A stretch of DNA of 12,372 nt from Oscillospiraceae bacterium (GTDB lineage: Bacteria; Bacillota; Clostridia; Oscillospirales; UBA929): NCBI GenBank assembly GCA_031271325.1, contig JAISVY010000185.1, forward strand, positions 1-12,372, written 5' to 3'. Of this stretch, positions 1 to 6,766 are shown in pieces. The position numbers and the translations under genes are program-made. The notes beneath the pieces were generated by a model. The model did no database searches. It had not been told where the DNA came from and saw nothing but the letters and a program-made list of their open reading frames with translations. Position 1 is the stretch's first letter. Every line of letters starts with the position of its first letter.

Positions 1-15
1 GCAACCTCAATCTTG

Positions 16-258
16 TTATGATTTATTCTCGATAAAATTGCTTACCGCCTGATAAAACTTCTCGCCGTCGCTGTCGGTGCCGTGAACCTCTACGGTGATC
101 GGTTTGGAGAGATCGAGCGAAAAGATCCCCATGATCGACTTCGCGTCGATGACGTAACGCCCCGAAACAATGTCGATGTCGCATGGCTGCTCACAGGCGG
201 TGTTGACAAAAGCCTTCACCTCGGAAATGGATTTAAGCTGTACGGTAAATGTTTTCAA
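16..258 (-). CDS. HPr-fold protein lacking the catalytic histidine
   Basis: An 80-residue protein with the size and pattern of the PTS phosphocarrier HPr. The clearest match is the regulatory-serine region, KSIMGIFSL at residues 40-48, where Ser41 corresponds to Ser46 of classical HPr. The N-terminal loop that should carry the phosphorylatable histidine (GIHARPA in Bacillus) is replaced by ISEVKAF and is about three residues shorter, so no histidine is present there. It therefore probably cannot pass phosphate through the PTS. A regulatory, Crh-like role or an unknown one is more likely, but that is inference. The start is TTG at 258, chosen because a good Shine-Dalgarno (AAGGGGA) lies about 8 nt upstream and the HPr fold begins immediately after. 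The gene is divergent from mtaB and begins only 29 bp from an inverted-repeat element. The HPr-fold call is fairly certain; the function is not. Confidence 0.85.
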   Translation of the reverse strand: MKTFTVQLKSISEVKAFVNTACEQPCDIDIVSGRYVIDAKSIMGIFSLDLSKPITVEVHGTDSDGEKFYQAVSNFIENKS

Positions 259-287
259 GCCTTGCTTCCCCTTTCGTTTTGCGCTAT

Positions 288-485
288 ACTATACATGGGT
301 ATGTTGAAAATTGCCCGCTCCGGCTTTTCCGCTTCGCGGCTGTCAAGCGAGCAAGCTCGCTCTTCGCCGCAGGCGCTTTTGCGATGCCGCGCCATAGGCG
401 CTCACGTCTACGACGGCTGTTCGCAAGCGCTGCGCTCGTTCGCCTTTCAGGCGAACACGCAATTTTCAACACTTCGATACATAGT
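288..485. repeat. MITE-like inverted-repeat element in a divergent intergenic region
   Basis: Two 27-bp ends (288-314 and 459-485) are inverted copies of each other, with 21 of 27 positions matching. The inner 13 bases, TGTTGAAAATTGC at 302-314, are perfectly repeated in inverse at 459-471. The GC-rich interior contains further perfect hairpins, including a 7-bp stem at 438-444/450-456 with a 5-nt loop and a palindrome near 345-361. No open reading frame in it looks real and no transposase is present, as expected for a non-autonomous miniature element or REP-like repeat. I see no clear target-site duplication, so the exact borders are uncertain. A 13-base piece of the same end recurs at 12359-12371. 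Confidence 0.6.
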
Positions 486-635
486 TTTGTTGTTTTTTCC
501 GATGCGCCCTCCGACCGCTGAGGGCAGCGCTTCCTTATTATATACAATATCCAAAAAATATGCAAGACGCGTTCCCGCCAAAAAATCCGAGAGCAACGAC
601 GCCAAAAAAGGCGAATTTAACCAAAGGATGCATGT
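486..635. other. Intergenic remainder upstream of mtaB
   Basis: This stretch between the inverted-repeat element and mtaB contains no convincing gene. It has a 6-bp hairpin (506-511 with 520-525, loop of 8) and an AT-rich patch around 535-560. A small hairpin also lies at about 600-613, with CGCC and GGCG flanking six A. The mtaB ribosome binding site AAAGGA lies at 623-628. I could not identify a promoter with both boxes at proper spacing. Confidence 0.5.
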
Positions 636-1691
636 ATGCGAATTGTCATTGCCACCTTAGGCTGCCGCACCAATCAAGCGGAGAGCGCGGGTATGGCCGA
701 GCTGCTGCGCCGCCGCGGGCACGAAGTGCTCCCGCCTTCCGAGGCGGAGCGCTGCGATGCCGTGATCGTCAACACCTGCACGGTCACCGCGACGGCCGAC
801 AAGAAATCCCGCAACGCCGTCCGCCGTTTGCGCCGGCAATACCCGGACGCGCTGATCGCCGTCTGCGGATGTCTGCCGCAAACCGGGGAGGTTATACCGG
901 ATGCCGATATTGTAGGCGGGACGGCGAACCGCGCGGGGTTTGCCGAGGCGTTGGAAAAACGCTTGCCCGCCCGCGTCCTGACGCCCCTGCCGTCCGGCTT
1001 CGAGGACTCCCTGCCCGACGCGCGCCCGCTCCGGCGGAGCCGCGCTTACATCCGTATCCAGGACGGCTGTGACAACCGGTGCGCGTACTGCAAGGTACCG
1101 CAAGCCCGCGGCGCAGCGCGCTCGCGGGCGGCGGAAAGCGTGGTGCGGGCGGCGAAAGAGGCGGCGGAGAACGGCGCGGCGGAAATTGTGCTGACCGGCA
1201 TCGAAATCGCGTCCTACCTCCCCTCGCTGCCCGAACTGACCGCCGCCGTCTGCCGCGCCGCCGCGCCCGTTCCGGTGCGCCTAAGCTCGCTCGATCCGCG
1301 CCGCGCCGACGCGGAACTCGCACAAGCCCTGACCTCGGAGAAAAACTTCCGCCCGGCGTTCCACCTCTCTCTGCAAAGCTGCTGCGACGCCGTATTGGCC
1401 GCGATGGGGCGGCGCTACGCCGCCGCGGACATTTTTGCCGCGTTCGCGTGTCTGCGCGAGGCGTGGCGCGGCGTTACGATTGCCGCCGACATCATCGTCG
1501 GGTTTCCCGGGGAAACGGACGGGGATTTTTTGCAGACGCTGCAAACACTGCAAACGCTAAAACCGGACGGTCTGCACATCTTCCCCTATTCCCGCCGCCC
1601 CGGCACACCCGCCGCGTCAATGCCCGGGCAGCACACCCGCGCCGTGAAGGCAGACCGCGCGCGGCGGTTGAGAGAGATATTCCCAAAATAA
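636..1691 (+). CDS. mtaB: tRNA (t6A37) methylthiotransferase, MtaB type, without TRAM domain
   Basis: Radical-SAM methylthiotransferase that adds a methylthio group to N6-threonylcarbamoyladenosine at position 37 of tRNA. The N-terminal MTTase domain holds the three cluster cysteines Cys10 (LGCRTNQAES), Cys48 (NTCTVT) and Cys79 (CGC). The radical-SAM motif CDNRCAYC supplies Cys145, Cys149 and Cys152 and is followed by the family-typical ARG segment. Later signatures are IVGFPGET and HIFPYSRRPGTPA, the latter typical of the MtaB branch. At 351 residues it is shorter than usual MtaB (about 430-450). It stops at a clean TAA soon after the radical-SAM core, so the C-terminal TRAM RNA-binding domain is missing, and no TRAM-like remnant fits in the 49 bp before the next gene. 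The ATG is preceded by AAAGGA with 7-nt spacing. It is probably co-transcribed with the downstream fucosidase. Methylthiotransferase is secure; MtaB rather than MiaB is likely. Confidence 0.9.
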   Translation: MRIVIATLGCRTNQAESAGMAELLRRRGHEVLPPSEAERCDAVIVNTCTVTATADKKSRNAVRRLRRQYPDALIAVCGCLPQTGEVIPDADIVGGTANRAGFAEALEKRLPARVLTPLPSGFEDSLPDARPLRRSRAYIRIQDGCDNRCAYCKVPQARGAARSRAAESVVRAAKEAAENGAAEIVLTGIEIASYLPSLPELTAAVCRAAAPVPVRLSSLDPRRADAELAQALTSEKNFRPAFHLSLQSCCDAVLAAMGRRYAAADIFAAFACLREAWRGVTIAADIIVGFPGETDGDFLQTLQTLQTLKPDGLHIFPYSRRPGTPAASMPGQHTRAVKADRARRLREIFPK

Positions 1692-1740
1692 AATATGCAG
1701 GAGCGGTTGGCGCAAGCGTCACCCCCTGCAGGGAGGTTCG

Positions 1741-3204
1741 ATGATGGATCATCTGAAAATCTTGGACAGCGCGATCGCGGACGGACCGTACGCCGACGAC
1801 TGGGCATCGCTCGCGGCGTTCACGCCGCCGGCTTGGCTGCGCGCCGCGAAGCTCGGCATCTTCATCCACTGGGGCGTGTACAGCGTACCGGCCTACGCCC
1901 ACGAATGGTACCCGCGCAACATGTACATACAGGGTTCGCACGAGTTCGAGCACCACGTGAAAACATACGGCGCGCACAAGCAATTCGGGTACCGGGATTT
2001 CATTCCGATGTTTACGGCGGAGAAATTCGACCCCGGCGCGTGGGCGGAACTGTTCCGCGAGGCCGGAGCGCGGTATGTCGTACCGGTCGCGGAGCACCAC
2101 GACGGTTTTCAGATGTACCGCAGCGCATTGTCCCGCTGGAACGCCTTTGAGATGGGTCCGGGGCGCGACACGCTCGGCGAACTGCTCGCCGAATGCGACA
2201 AACGCGGGCTTACGCGCTGTCTGTCCTCCCACCGCGCCGAACACTGGTGGTTCCTCGGACACGGGCGGCAATTCGACAGCGGCATCGGCGAACCGGAGCG
2301 CGGCGACCTCTATTGGCCTTCGATGCCGGAGGCGAAGCTCCAAGATATTTACGGCGAACCCGCGCCGTCGGAAGAGTTTATCACGGACTGGCTGCGCCGC
2401 TGTGTCGAGCTGGTTGAGAATTACCGGCCGCGCCTGGTCTATTTTGACTGGTGGGTCAAGCACAGCGCGTTCAAACCCTCTCTGCGCCGCTTCATCGCTT
2501 ACTACTACAACCGGGCGGCGCAATGGGGCTTTGCCCCGGCGGTCGCGTTCAAAGACGACGCGCTGCCGCTTACCTGCGGCGTGCCCGATATGGAGCGGGG
2601 CGGCTGGCGTGACGCAAAACCCTTCCTGTGGCAGGCTTGCACCTCGACCGCGCGGAACAGCTGGTGCTATACCGAGCAGAACGTATACAAAACCCCGGCG
2701 GAGGTCGTGCAAAACCTGATCGACGTGGTCAGCAAAAACGGCGTTTTGCTGCTGAACGTCGGTCCCAAAGCCGACGGCACCGTGCCGGAACAGGACGAGA
2801 CGATCCTGCGCACACTCGGGCGCTGGCTGAAAACCAACGGCGAAGCGGTCTACGGCGCGTCTCCGTGGCGCACGTCTTCGGAGGGTGTGACCAGCAACGA
2901 CGGAGGCGGCTTTTCGGAAAAAGAGCTGGACTACACCCACGAAGACATCCGTTTCACGATCAAAAACGGGAAGATATACGCCGCCGTCATGCGCTGCCCC
3001 CCAGACGGGCGGGTGACGGTGCGTTCGCTCGGAGGGCTGCGTGAAGACGGCAATCACAACTTCGGCGGCGTCATCACGGGCGTGCGGCTGCTGGGTTTTG
3101 AAGACAGCCCGCTGACATGGCGCGTAGACGGCGAGGGACTCCGCGCCGAATTTCGCGGCGTGAAGTCCGATCTGCCTGTTGTTTTGGAGGTTACGACTGG
3201 GTAA
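1741..3204 (+). CDS. Alpha-L-fucosidase, glycoside hydrolase family 29
   Basis: A 487-residue GH29 enzyme that hydrolyses alpha-linked L-fucose from glycans. Family features in order are FIHWGVYSVP (41-50), HEWYPRNMY (54-62), EHHDGF (118-123), and YFDWW (234-238), whose Asp236 is the expected retaining nucleophile. The NGVLLLNVGPKADG stretch (333-346) closes the barrel, and a C-terminal beta-sandwich follows. There is no signal peptide, so it should act in the cytoplasm on imported fucosylated oligosaccharides. No sugar transporter or fucose-catabolic gene is nearby, so its substrate cannot be inferred from context. The Shine-Dalgarno GGGAGG is at 1731-1736, 4 nt from the ATG at 1741 and 7 nt from the next in-frame ATG at 1744. 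The second may therefore be the true start, changing one residue. It follows mtaB by 49 bp. Its 3' end overlaps the convergent amidase gene by 14 bp. Confidence 0.93.
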   Translation: MMDHLKILDSAIADGPYADDWASLAAFTPPAWLRAAKLGIFIHWGVYSVPAYAHEWYPRNMYIQGSHEFEHHVKTYGAHKQFGYRDFIPMFTAEKFDPGAWAELFREAGARYVVPVAEHHDGFQMYRSALSRWNAFEMGPGRDTLGELLAECDKRGLTRCLSSHRAEHWWFLGHGRQFDSGIGEPERGDLYWPSMPEAKLQDIYGEPAPSEEFITDWLRRCVELVENYRPRLVYFDWWVKHSAFKPSLRRFIAYYYNRAAQWGFAPAVAFKDDALPLTCGVPDMERGGWRDAKPFLWQACTSTARNSWCYTEQNVYKTPAEVVQNLIDVVSKNGVLLLNVGPKADGTVPEQDETILRTLGRWLKTNGEAVYGASPWRTSSEGVTSNDGGGFSEKELDYTHEDIRFTIKNGKIYAAVMRCPPDGRVTVRSLGGLREDGNHNFGGVITGVRLLGFEDSPLTWRVDGEGLRAEFRGVKSDLPVVLEVTTG

Positions 3205-4225
3205 ACAAAGCCGTCTGCGTCGCGGGTCCCGCGATGCCGTCCGGCGCGAGCCCGGCGGAGCGCTGGAACGCGGTGACCGCCGTCTCGGTTTTCGGACCGA
3301 AGATGCCGTCCGGCGTAACGGAATAACCTTTTAAGTACAGCGCCGCCTGAATCAGATAGGTCAGGTTGCCGCGCGCGCCCGGGCGGACGTTGACGGCCGC
3401 CGCTCCCGTCGCGGGACCGAAGACGCCGTCAACGGCGAGAGTGCGCCCGAACTGGCGGTTCAGCTCGATCTGCAGCCCCTTGACCAGACCGGCGCGGGTC
3501 AGGGGACCCGCCAGGCCGTCGGCCGCCAGCCCAAGACCGTAACGTTCGTTGAGCGTGTTCTGAATGTCCCGGATGCCCGTGCCGCCGCTTGGCGGAGACG
3601 AACCGCCGCCGGGAGCGGGAGGGGGCGTACCGCCGCCGGGCGGAGACGGAGGCGGGGGCGGCGGCGGCGGGAGCGGCGCCGAGCCGAGCGGAAAAACCTG
3701 CTGAACGGCGTCGGCGTAAGCCTCCGCGACTTGGTAGACGTTTAACTTTTGCAGGTCTAAAGGGTTGTTGATAAACGCCGTTTCAGCCAATACGGCGGGC
3801 ATATTGGTCAGGCGCAAAATGCCAAACTCATCCTGCCCGTTCGCGTCGGTCTGCGTGCGGATGCCTCTGTCGGCGAATCCCAGCGCCACGAGGTTGTCCA
3901 GACTCGCTTGCGCCAGCTGCTTGCCTTTACCGGTATCCTTGATACTGTAGAGCATTTCCGTCCCGGAGCCCGGCTTCCCCGCGTTGCTGTTCAGGTGTAT
4001 CTCCAGCAGACCGTCGGCTTTCCAATCGTTTGCCATGTTGGCGTCGCGGGTGATGTTGCGGTCTACGTCGGCCGTGCGGTTGTTGAGCACGTCGTAACCC
4101 TTTTGCCGAAGAATGTCCGAAACGGCGTTGCTGATAGCCAGATTGATATTTTTCTCATATACTCCGTTGGCTACCGCGCCAAAGTCCGAGCCTCCGTGAC
4201 CTGCGTAAACGGCGATTTTCGGCAT
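3191..4225 (-). CDS. N-acetylmuramoyl-L-alanine amidase (Amidase_3) with peptidoglycan-binding repeats
   Basis: Zinc amidase that cleaves the bond between N-acetylmuramic acid and L-alanine in peptidoglycan. Residues 1-178 form the Amidase_3 domain. Zinc ligands are His10 (AGHGG), Glu24 (YEKN) and His77 (LEIHLNSN), and Glu148 (LAETAFINN) is the catalytic glutamate. A proline/glycine-rich linker (about 183-215) with eight consecutive prolines leads to C-terminal peptidoglycan-binding repeats. These show the recurring DGxxGPxT pattern at about 236, 266, 306 and 329, suggesting two to three repeats. The protein starts directly with the catalytic domain and has no signal peptide or membrane segment. 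That fits a mother-cell lysis enzyme like CwlC or a phage-type endolysin, and no phage genes or holin are in the window. The start is firm: AAGGAGG sits 8 nt upstream of the ATG. Confidence 0.93.
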   Translation of the reverse strand: MPKIAVYAGHGGSDFGAVANGVYEKNINLAISNAVSDILRQKGYDVLNNRTADVDRNITRDANMANDWKADGLLEIHLNSNAGKPGSGTEMLYSIKDTGKGKQLAQASLDNLVALGFADRGIRTQTDANGQDEFGILRLTNMPAVLAETAFINNPLDLQKLNVYQVAEAYADAVQQVFPLGSAPLPPPPPPPPSPPGGGTPPPAPGGGSSPPSGGTGIRDIQNTLNERYGLGLAADGLAGPLTRAGLVKGLQIELNRQFGRTLAVDGVFGPATGAAAVNVRPGARGNLTYLIQAALYLKGYSVTPDGIFGPKTETAVTAFQRSAGLAPDGIAGPATQTALFTQS

Positions 4226-4263
4226 ACCGTTGTCCTCCTTATTTAAGCAATTCTTTACGATTC

Positions 4264-4289
4264 ATCCTATGCCATTCCGCCCGGTTTGT
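4264..4289 (-). promoter_or_regulatory. Possible sigma-K-type sporulation promoter for the amidase
   Basis: On the minus strand the sequence reads AC, then 16 nt, then CATAGGAT. This resembles the Bacillus sigma-K consensus (AC, 16-17 nt, CATANNNTA) except for the last A. Transcription would start near 4257, leaving a leader of about 30 nt that contains the AAGGAGG site. No convincing sigma-A promoter was seen in this short region. The motif is short, so this is tentative. Confidence 0.35.
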
Positions 4290-4410
4290 GCGCGTTTTTT
4301 ATCCGGCGCGCAAGGTCAAGCCCCCGCCGCCGCAATGACGGCGCGGTCATCGGCCGGAAAAGAAAGGAACCCCAATAAATGGGATGATACCCAAAATATA
4401 CCATGACAAA

Positions 4411-4443
4411 TCGGGAAAAAACCGGTAAAAATCCGGTAAAAAG
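4411..4443 (+). repeat. Three tandem 11-bp A-tract repeats upstream of the SLH promoter
   Basis: Three consecutive units begin with a C/G-rich half and end in A-runs: TCGGGAAAAAA (4411-4421), CCGGTAAAAAT (4422-4432) and CCGGTAAAAAG (4433-4443). The spacing of one helical turn puts the A-tracts on the same DNA face. The second and third tracts fall at about -55 and -42 relative to the predicted start, where UP-element subsites lie. Curved DNA or contact with the polymerase alpha subunit is therefore plausible. A repressor or activator binding array is the alternative. Confidence 0.6.
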
Positions 4444-4446
4444 GGC

Positions 4447-4475
4447 TTGCATTTATCTATCAATTCTGTTACAAT
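4447..4475 (+). promoter_or_regulatory. Sigma-A promoter of the SLH protein gene
   Basis: A -35 box TTGCAT (4447-4452) and a -10 box TACAAT (4470-4475) are separated by 17 nt. Transcription would start near 4482, giving a leader of about 32 nt with the strong Shine-Dalgarno GGAGGAGG at 4497-4504, 9 nt before the ATG. The -35 box is only moderate, but the phased A-tracts just upstream could compensate. Confidence 0.65.
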
Positions 4476-4513
4476 TAAACAAGCCACAATAATTTTGGAG
4501 GAGGACTTACATA

Positions 4514-6679
4514 ATGAAAACTCGCAAAGCCTTATCTCTGCTCGTGACTTTGGCAATGCTGATCGGCCTTGTCACCATTCCCGCGCTTGCCGCGGAAGCT
4601 ACAGAATATGTATTAGGCGAATTTACATGGAAGAACCCGGACAATCCCAATGCCCAGCAAGGTTGGGTCACCAACGGTTACGTGGAAGAAGACGGAAGCG
4701 TTGTGGAGACCGAGTACGATGCCGCTTATTTCCTTGCGGCGGAATACCTTGTTCTTGAGATGCCGTACGCTCCGGCCGGCGGTTTGTTCGTTGTTTGGCA
4801 AGGAGACGCGAACGATGTAACCGACTGGAACCAGTCTCAAATCTGTGACAACGCGGGTGTACCGGACGAAGCCAAAGGTGCTGTTTTGGAAGGCACCAAC
4901 ATCAGAATTGAACTTTCCAAAGCCCTGAGCAAATACGACGACTACAAAAACAACACGCAAGTCAAGCTCATTGTTTGCTATTATTCTTCCGGCGTCGCCG
5001 ATCTGGGCATCACCAAAGCCTATCTCGAAGGTGACTTCAGCGCCATCGGCGCCGAGGGCGGCGAAGAAGGCGGAGACGAAGGCGAAGAAGGCGGGGATGA
5101 AGGCGAAGAGGGCGAAGAAGGCGGAGACGAAGGTGAAGAGCCTGCCGCGAAGATCGTTGACCTCGGCGAAATGACGTACACAAATGAGGGCGATTATGCC
5201 GCTAACCAAAGAGGCTGGTCTACCGATGCCGAAGGCGCGACCTTCACGGTAGACGACCTTAAAGCGGCGAAGGCAGCTGTCCTTGAAGTAACCACTCCTC
5301 CCGACTGGTTTGTTGAATTTGACATCCATCCCGACGGTGCGTTTAACAATACCCGCATCACGACCGAAACGGGCGAAGCCGGAGAAATGACCACGATTGA
5401 AGGCAACGTCATCACCGTTGACCTCACAAAACTCGCGGGTTACGAAGGCTTGGCCACTGCCACAAACGCGACTGTTTTTGTTGGTTACTACGGCGGAGAC
5501 GCTGACGAGTGGATTACGAAAGCCTATCTCGTGCTCGAAGGCGAAGCCGATCCCGTTGAGCCGGAAGTTCCGGCCGACCCCGTAGCGGGCGAGTTCGATG
5601 TCGCGAACTTCGTCAAAGTCAACACCTACGAGGACAACTTCAGTGACCTCAACTGGGCTGGTGCCTCGATCATTGAAGCGTATGAATACGGCATCGTCTC
5701 CGGCAGCGACGGAAAATTCAACCCCGCCGGCGATTTGACCGTACAGGCGGCTCTCGCGATTGCGGCGAACATCCACAGCATCTACGCGACCGGCGAGCCT
5801 TCCGGCATCACCGGCGGCACATGGGCGGAAGACGCCATTGCCTATGCCATTGACCTCGGCTTGGTTGCCGAAGACGACCCGCTGCTTGAAGACCCGACCG
5901 CAACCGTAACCCGCGCCGAAGCCGTTCACCTTTGGAGCAATATCCTTCAGGAAAAAGACTTGGCGGTTGTCGCGGAAGACATTACCTTTGAAGACGTCAC
6001 CGAAGAAACCGCTTACTACGATGACATCATGACCCTTGCCAAAGCGGGCATTATCACCGGCAGCGACGGAAAATTCGACCCCGAAGGCTCGTTTACACGC
6101 GGAGCCAGCGCTGTGCTGTTCATGAACCTCATCACCGTTCCCGCCGGAGTTGACGGCGGCGGCGAAGAGCCTGCCGAACCCGAAGAAGGCGAAGAACCCG
6201 AAGAGGGCGAGGGCGAAGAAGGCGAAGAGGGCGGCGACGTTGAAGCCCAAATCGTTACAGAGTACGAGCTTCCCGTTCCCGCTCCTGTTGAGCTGAACGC
6301 CGGAACGCAATACAGCTGGAACACTGACGGCGACACGGAATACGAACCGTTCGGACTTACCGAAGCCATTCTGCTGCAAGCAACCGGTATTGTCATTGAA
6401 ATGAGCGAAGCGCCTGTAGGGGGAAACTCTTTCCACTTCCAGCAAGCCACCCCAGACGATGATATGACCTGGCAGCAAAAAGACTTTTCCAACGACCTGT
6501 ATGTTGACGGCAAATTAACCATTGTCTTTGCTGATCTGGGCGTTGAGTTTTCCCAAGACCTTACCGCCGCGCGTTTTGGCTTAGGTCTTTGGAGTTCCCA
6601 GTGGGCTGCCGTAACAAAGGTATACCTGATCGGCGAGTTCACCGTTGAAGCTCCCGTAGAGGAACCCGCGGCTGAATAA
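4514..6679 (+). CDS. Secreted acidic SLH-domain surface protein with three related modules
   Basis: A 721-residue exported protein. Residues 1-27 are a classical signal peptide: KTRK, a hydrophobic core, then cleavage probably after ALA near 26. Two similar beta-rich modules follow, about 31-175 and 215-345, and a third lies at about 580-712. Each opens with a short segment ending in a GW or SW pair and closes with a related segment (ITKAYLEGDF, ITKAYLVLEGE, VTKVYLIGEF), suggesting internal triplication. Between the second and third modules sit three SLH motifs (about 373-424, 436-480, 490-541). The last two are the best, with TVTRAEAVHLW and FTRGASAVLF. Repetitive Glu/Gly/Asp linkers (about 180-209 and 549-575) separate the parts. 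SLH domains usually anchor proteins non-covalently to pyruvylated cell-wall polymers, so an S-layer or surface-coat role is likely. The module function is unknown to me. Strong promoter, ribosome binding site and terminator suggest high expression as a single-gene unit. Confidence 0.88.
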   Translation: MKTRKALSLLVTLAMLIGLVTIPALAAEATEYVLGEFTWKNPDNPNAQQGWVTNGYVEEDGSVVETEYDAAYFLAAEYLVLEMPYAPAGGLFVVWQGDANDVTDWNQSQICDNAGVPDEAKGAVLEGTNIRIELSKALSKYDDYKNNTQVKLIVCYYSSGVADLGITKAYLEGDFSAIGAEGGEEGGDEGEEGGDEGEEGEEGGDEGEEPAAKIVDLGEMTYTNEGDYAANQRGWSTDAEGATFTVDDLKAAKAAVLEVTTPPDWFVEFDIHPDGAFNNTRITTETGEAGEMTTIEGNVITVDLTKLAGYEGLATATNATVFVGYYGGDADEWITKAYLVLEGEADPVEPEVPADPVAGEFDVANFVKVNTYEDNFSDLNWAGASIIEAYEYGIVSGSDGKFNPAGDLTVQAALAIAANIHSIYATGEPSGITGGTWAEDAIAYAIDLGLVAEDDPLLEDPTATVTRAEAVHLWSNILQEKDLAVVAEDITFEDVTEETAYYDDIMTLAKAGIITGSDGKFDPEGSFTRGASAVLFMNLITVPAGVDGGGEEPAEPEEGEEPEEGEGEEGEEGGDVEAQIVTEYELPVPAPVELNAGTQYSWNTDGDTEYEPFGLTEAILLQATGIVIEMSEAPVGGNSFHFQQATPDDDMTWQQKDFSNDLYVDGKLTIVFADLGVEFSQDLTAARFGLGLWSSQWAAVTKVYLIGEFTVEAPVEEPAAE

Positions 6680-6695
6680 GCGCAATTGAACATCT

Positions 6696-6729
6696 AAGCG
6701 GGAGCGGATTTTTCCGCTCCCGCTTTTTT
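6696..6729 (+). terminator. Intrinsic terminator after the SLH protein gene
   Basis: A perfect 13-bp stem (6696-6708 paired with 6713-6725) encloses a TTTT loop and runs into a tract of six T (6724-6729). It begins 17 bp after the stop codon. It separates the surface-protein transcript from mutL, whose promoter starts three bases downstream. Confidence 0.95.
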
Positions 6730-6731
6730 GC

Positions 6732-6760
6732 TTGCCAACCGCCGCCAATTGCGGTAAAAT
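6732..6760 (+). promoter_or_regulatory. Sigma-A promoter of mutL, predicting a leaderless mRNA
   Basis: A -35 box TTGCCA (6732-6737) and a -10 box TAAAAT (6755-6760) are 17 nt apart, each matching consensus at five of six positions. The usual start point six to seven bases after the -10 box falls on the A of the mutL ATG at 6767. No Shine-Dalgarno sequence precedes that ATG. Confidence 0.75.
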
Positions 6761-6766
6761 GAAGTC

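Noticed and set aside
339..350. TTGACA on the minus strand in the repeat element as a promoter for the HPr-like gene
   Set aside because: No acceptable -10 box occurs 16-18 nt downstream.
506..525. GC hairpin as an intrinsic terminator
   Set aside because: Neither adjacent gene ends toward it and no T-tract follows on the plus strand.
284..565. A 93-codon minus-strand open frame across the repeat element
   Set aside because: It follows the GC-rich hairpin sequence, is arginine-rich without domain pattern, has no ribosome binding site, and overlaps the inverted repeats.
1530..1559. Tandem 9-base repeats coding LQTLQTLQTL in mtaB, suggesting a microsatellite insertion
   Set aside because: The segment has the same length as the corresponding helix in normal MtaB/MiaB proteins, so nothing appears inserted.
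1724..1733. CCCTGCAGGG palindrome before the fucosidase as an operator
   Set aside because: It is short and overlaps the Shine-Dalgarno; a regulator site cannot be argued from one short GC palindrome.
1492..3057. A long minus-strand open frame of 521 codons opposite mtaB and the fucosidase
   Set aside because: It is antisense to two clear genes with strong motifs; long antisense frames are expected in GC-rich coding DNA.
5056..5145. Repeated GGCGAAGAAGGC-like units resembling a CRISPR or tandem DNA array
   Set aside because: The units code in frame for the Glu/Gly/Asp linker, are short and variable, and lack spacers.
4613..6478. A 621-codon minus-strand open frame opposite the SLH protein gene
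   Set aside because: It has phenylalanine/valine-rich composition typical of the complement of Glu/Asp codons, no start signals, and lies opposite a clearly exported protein.
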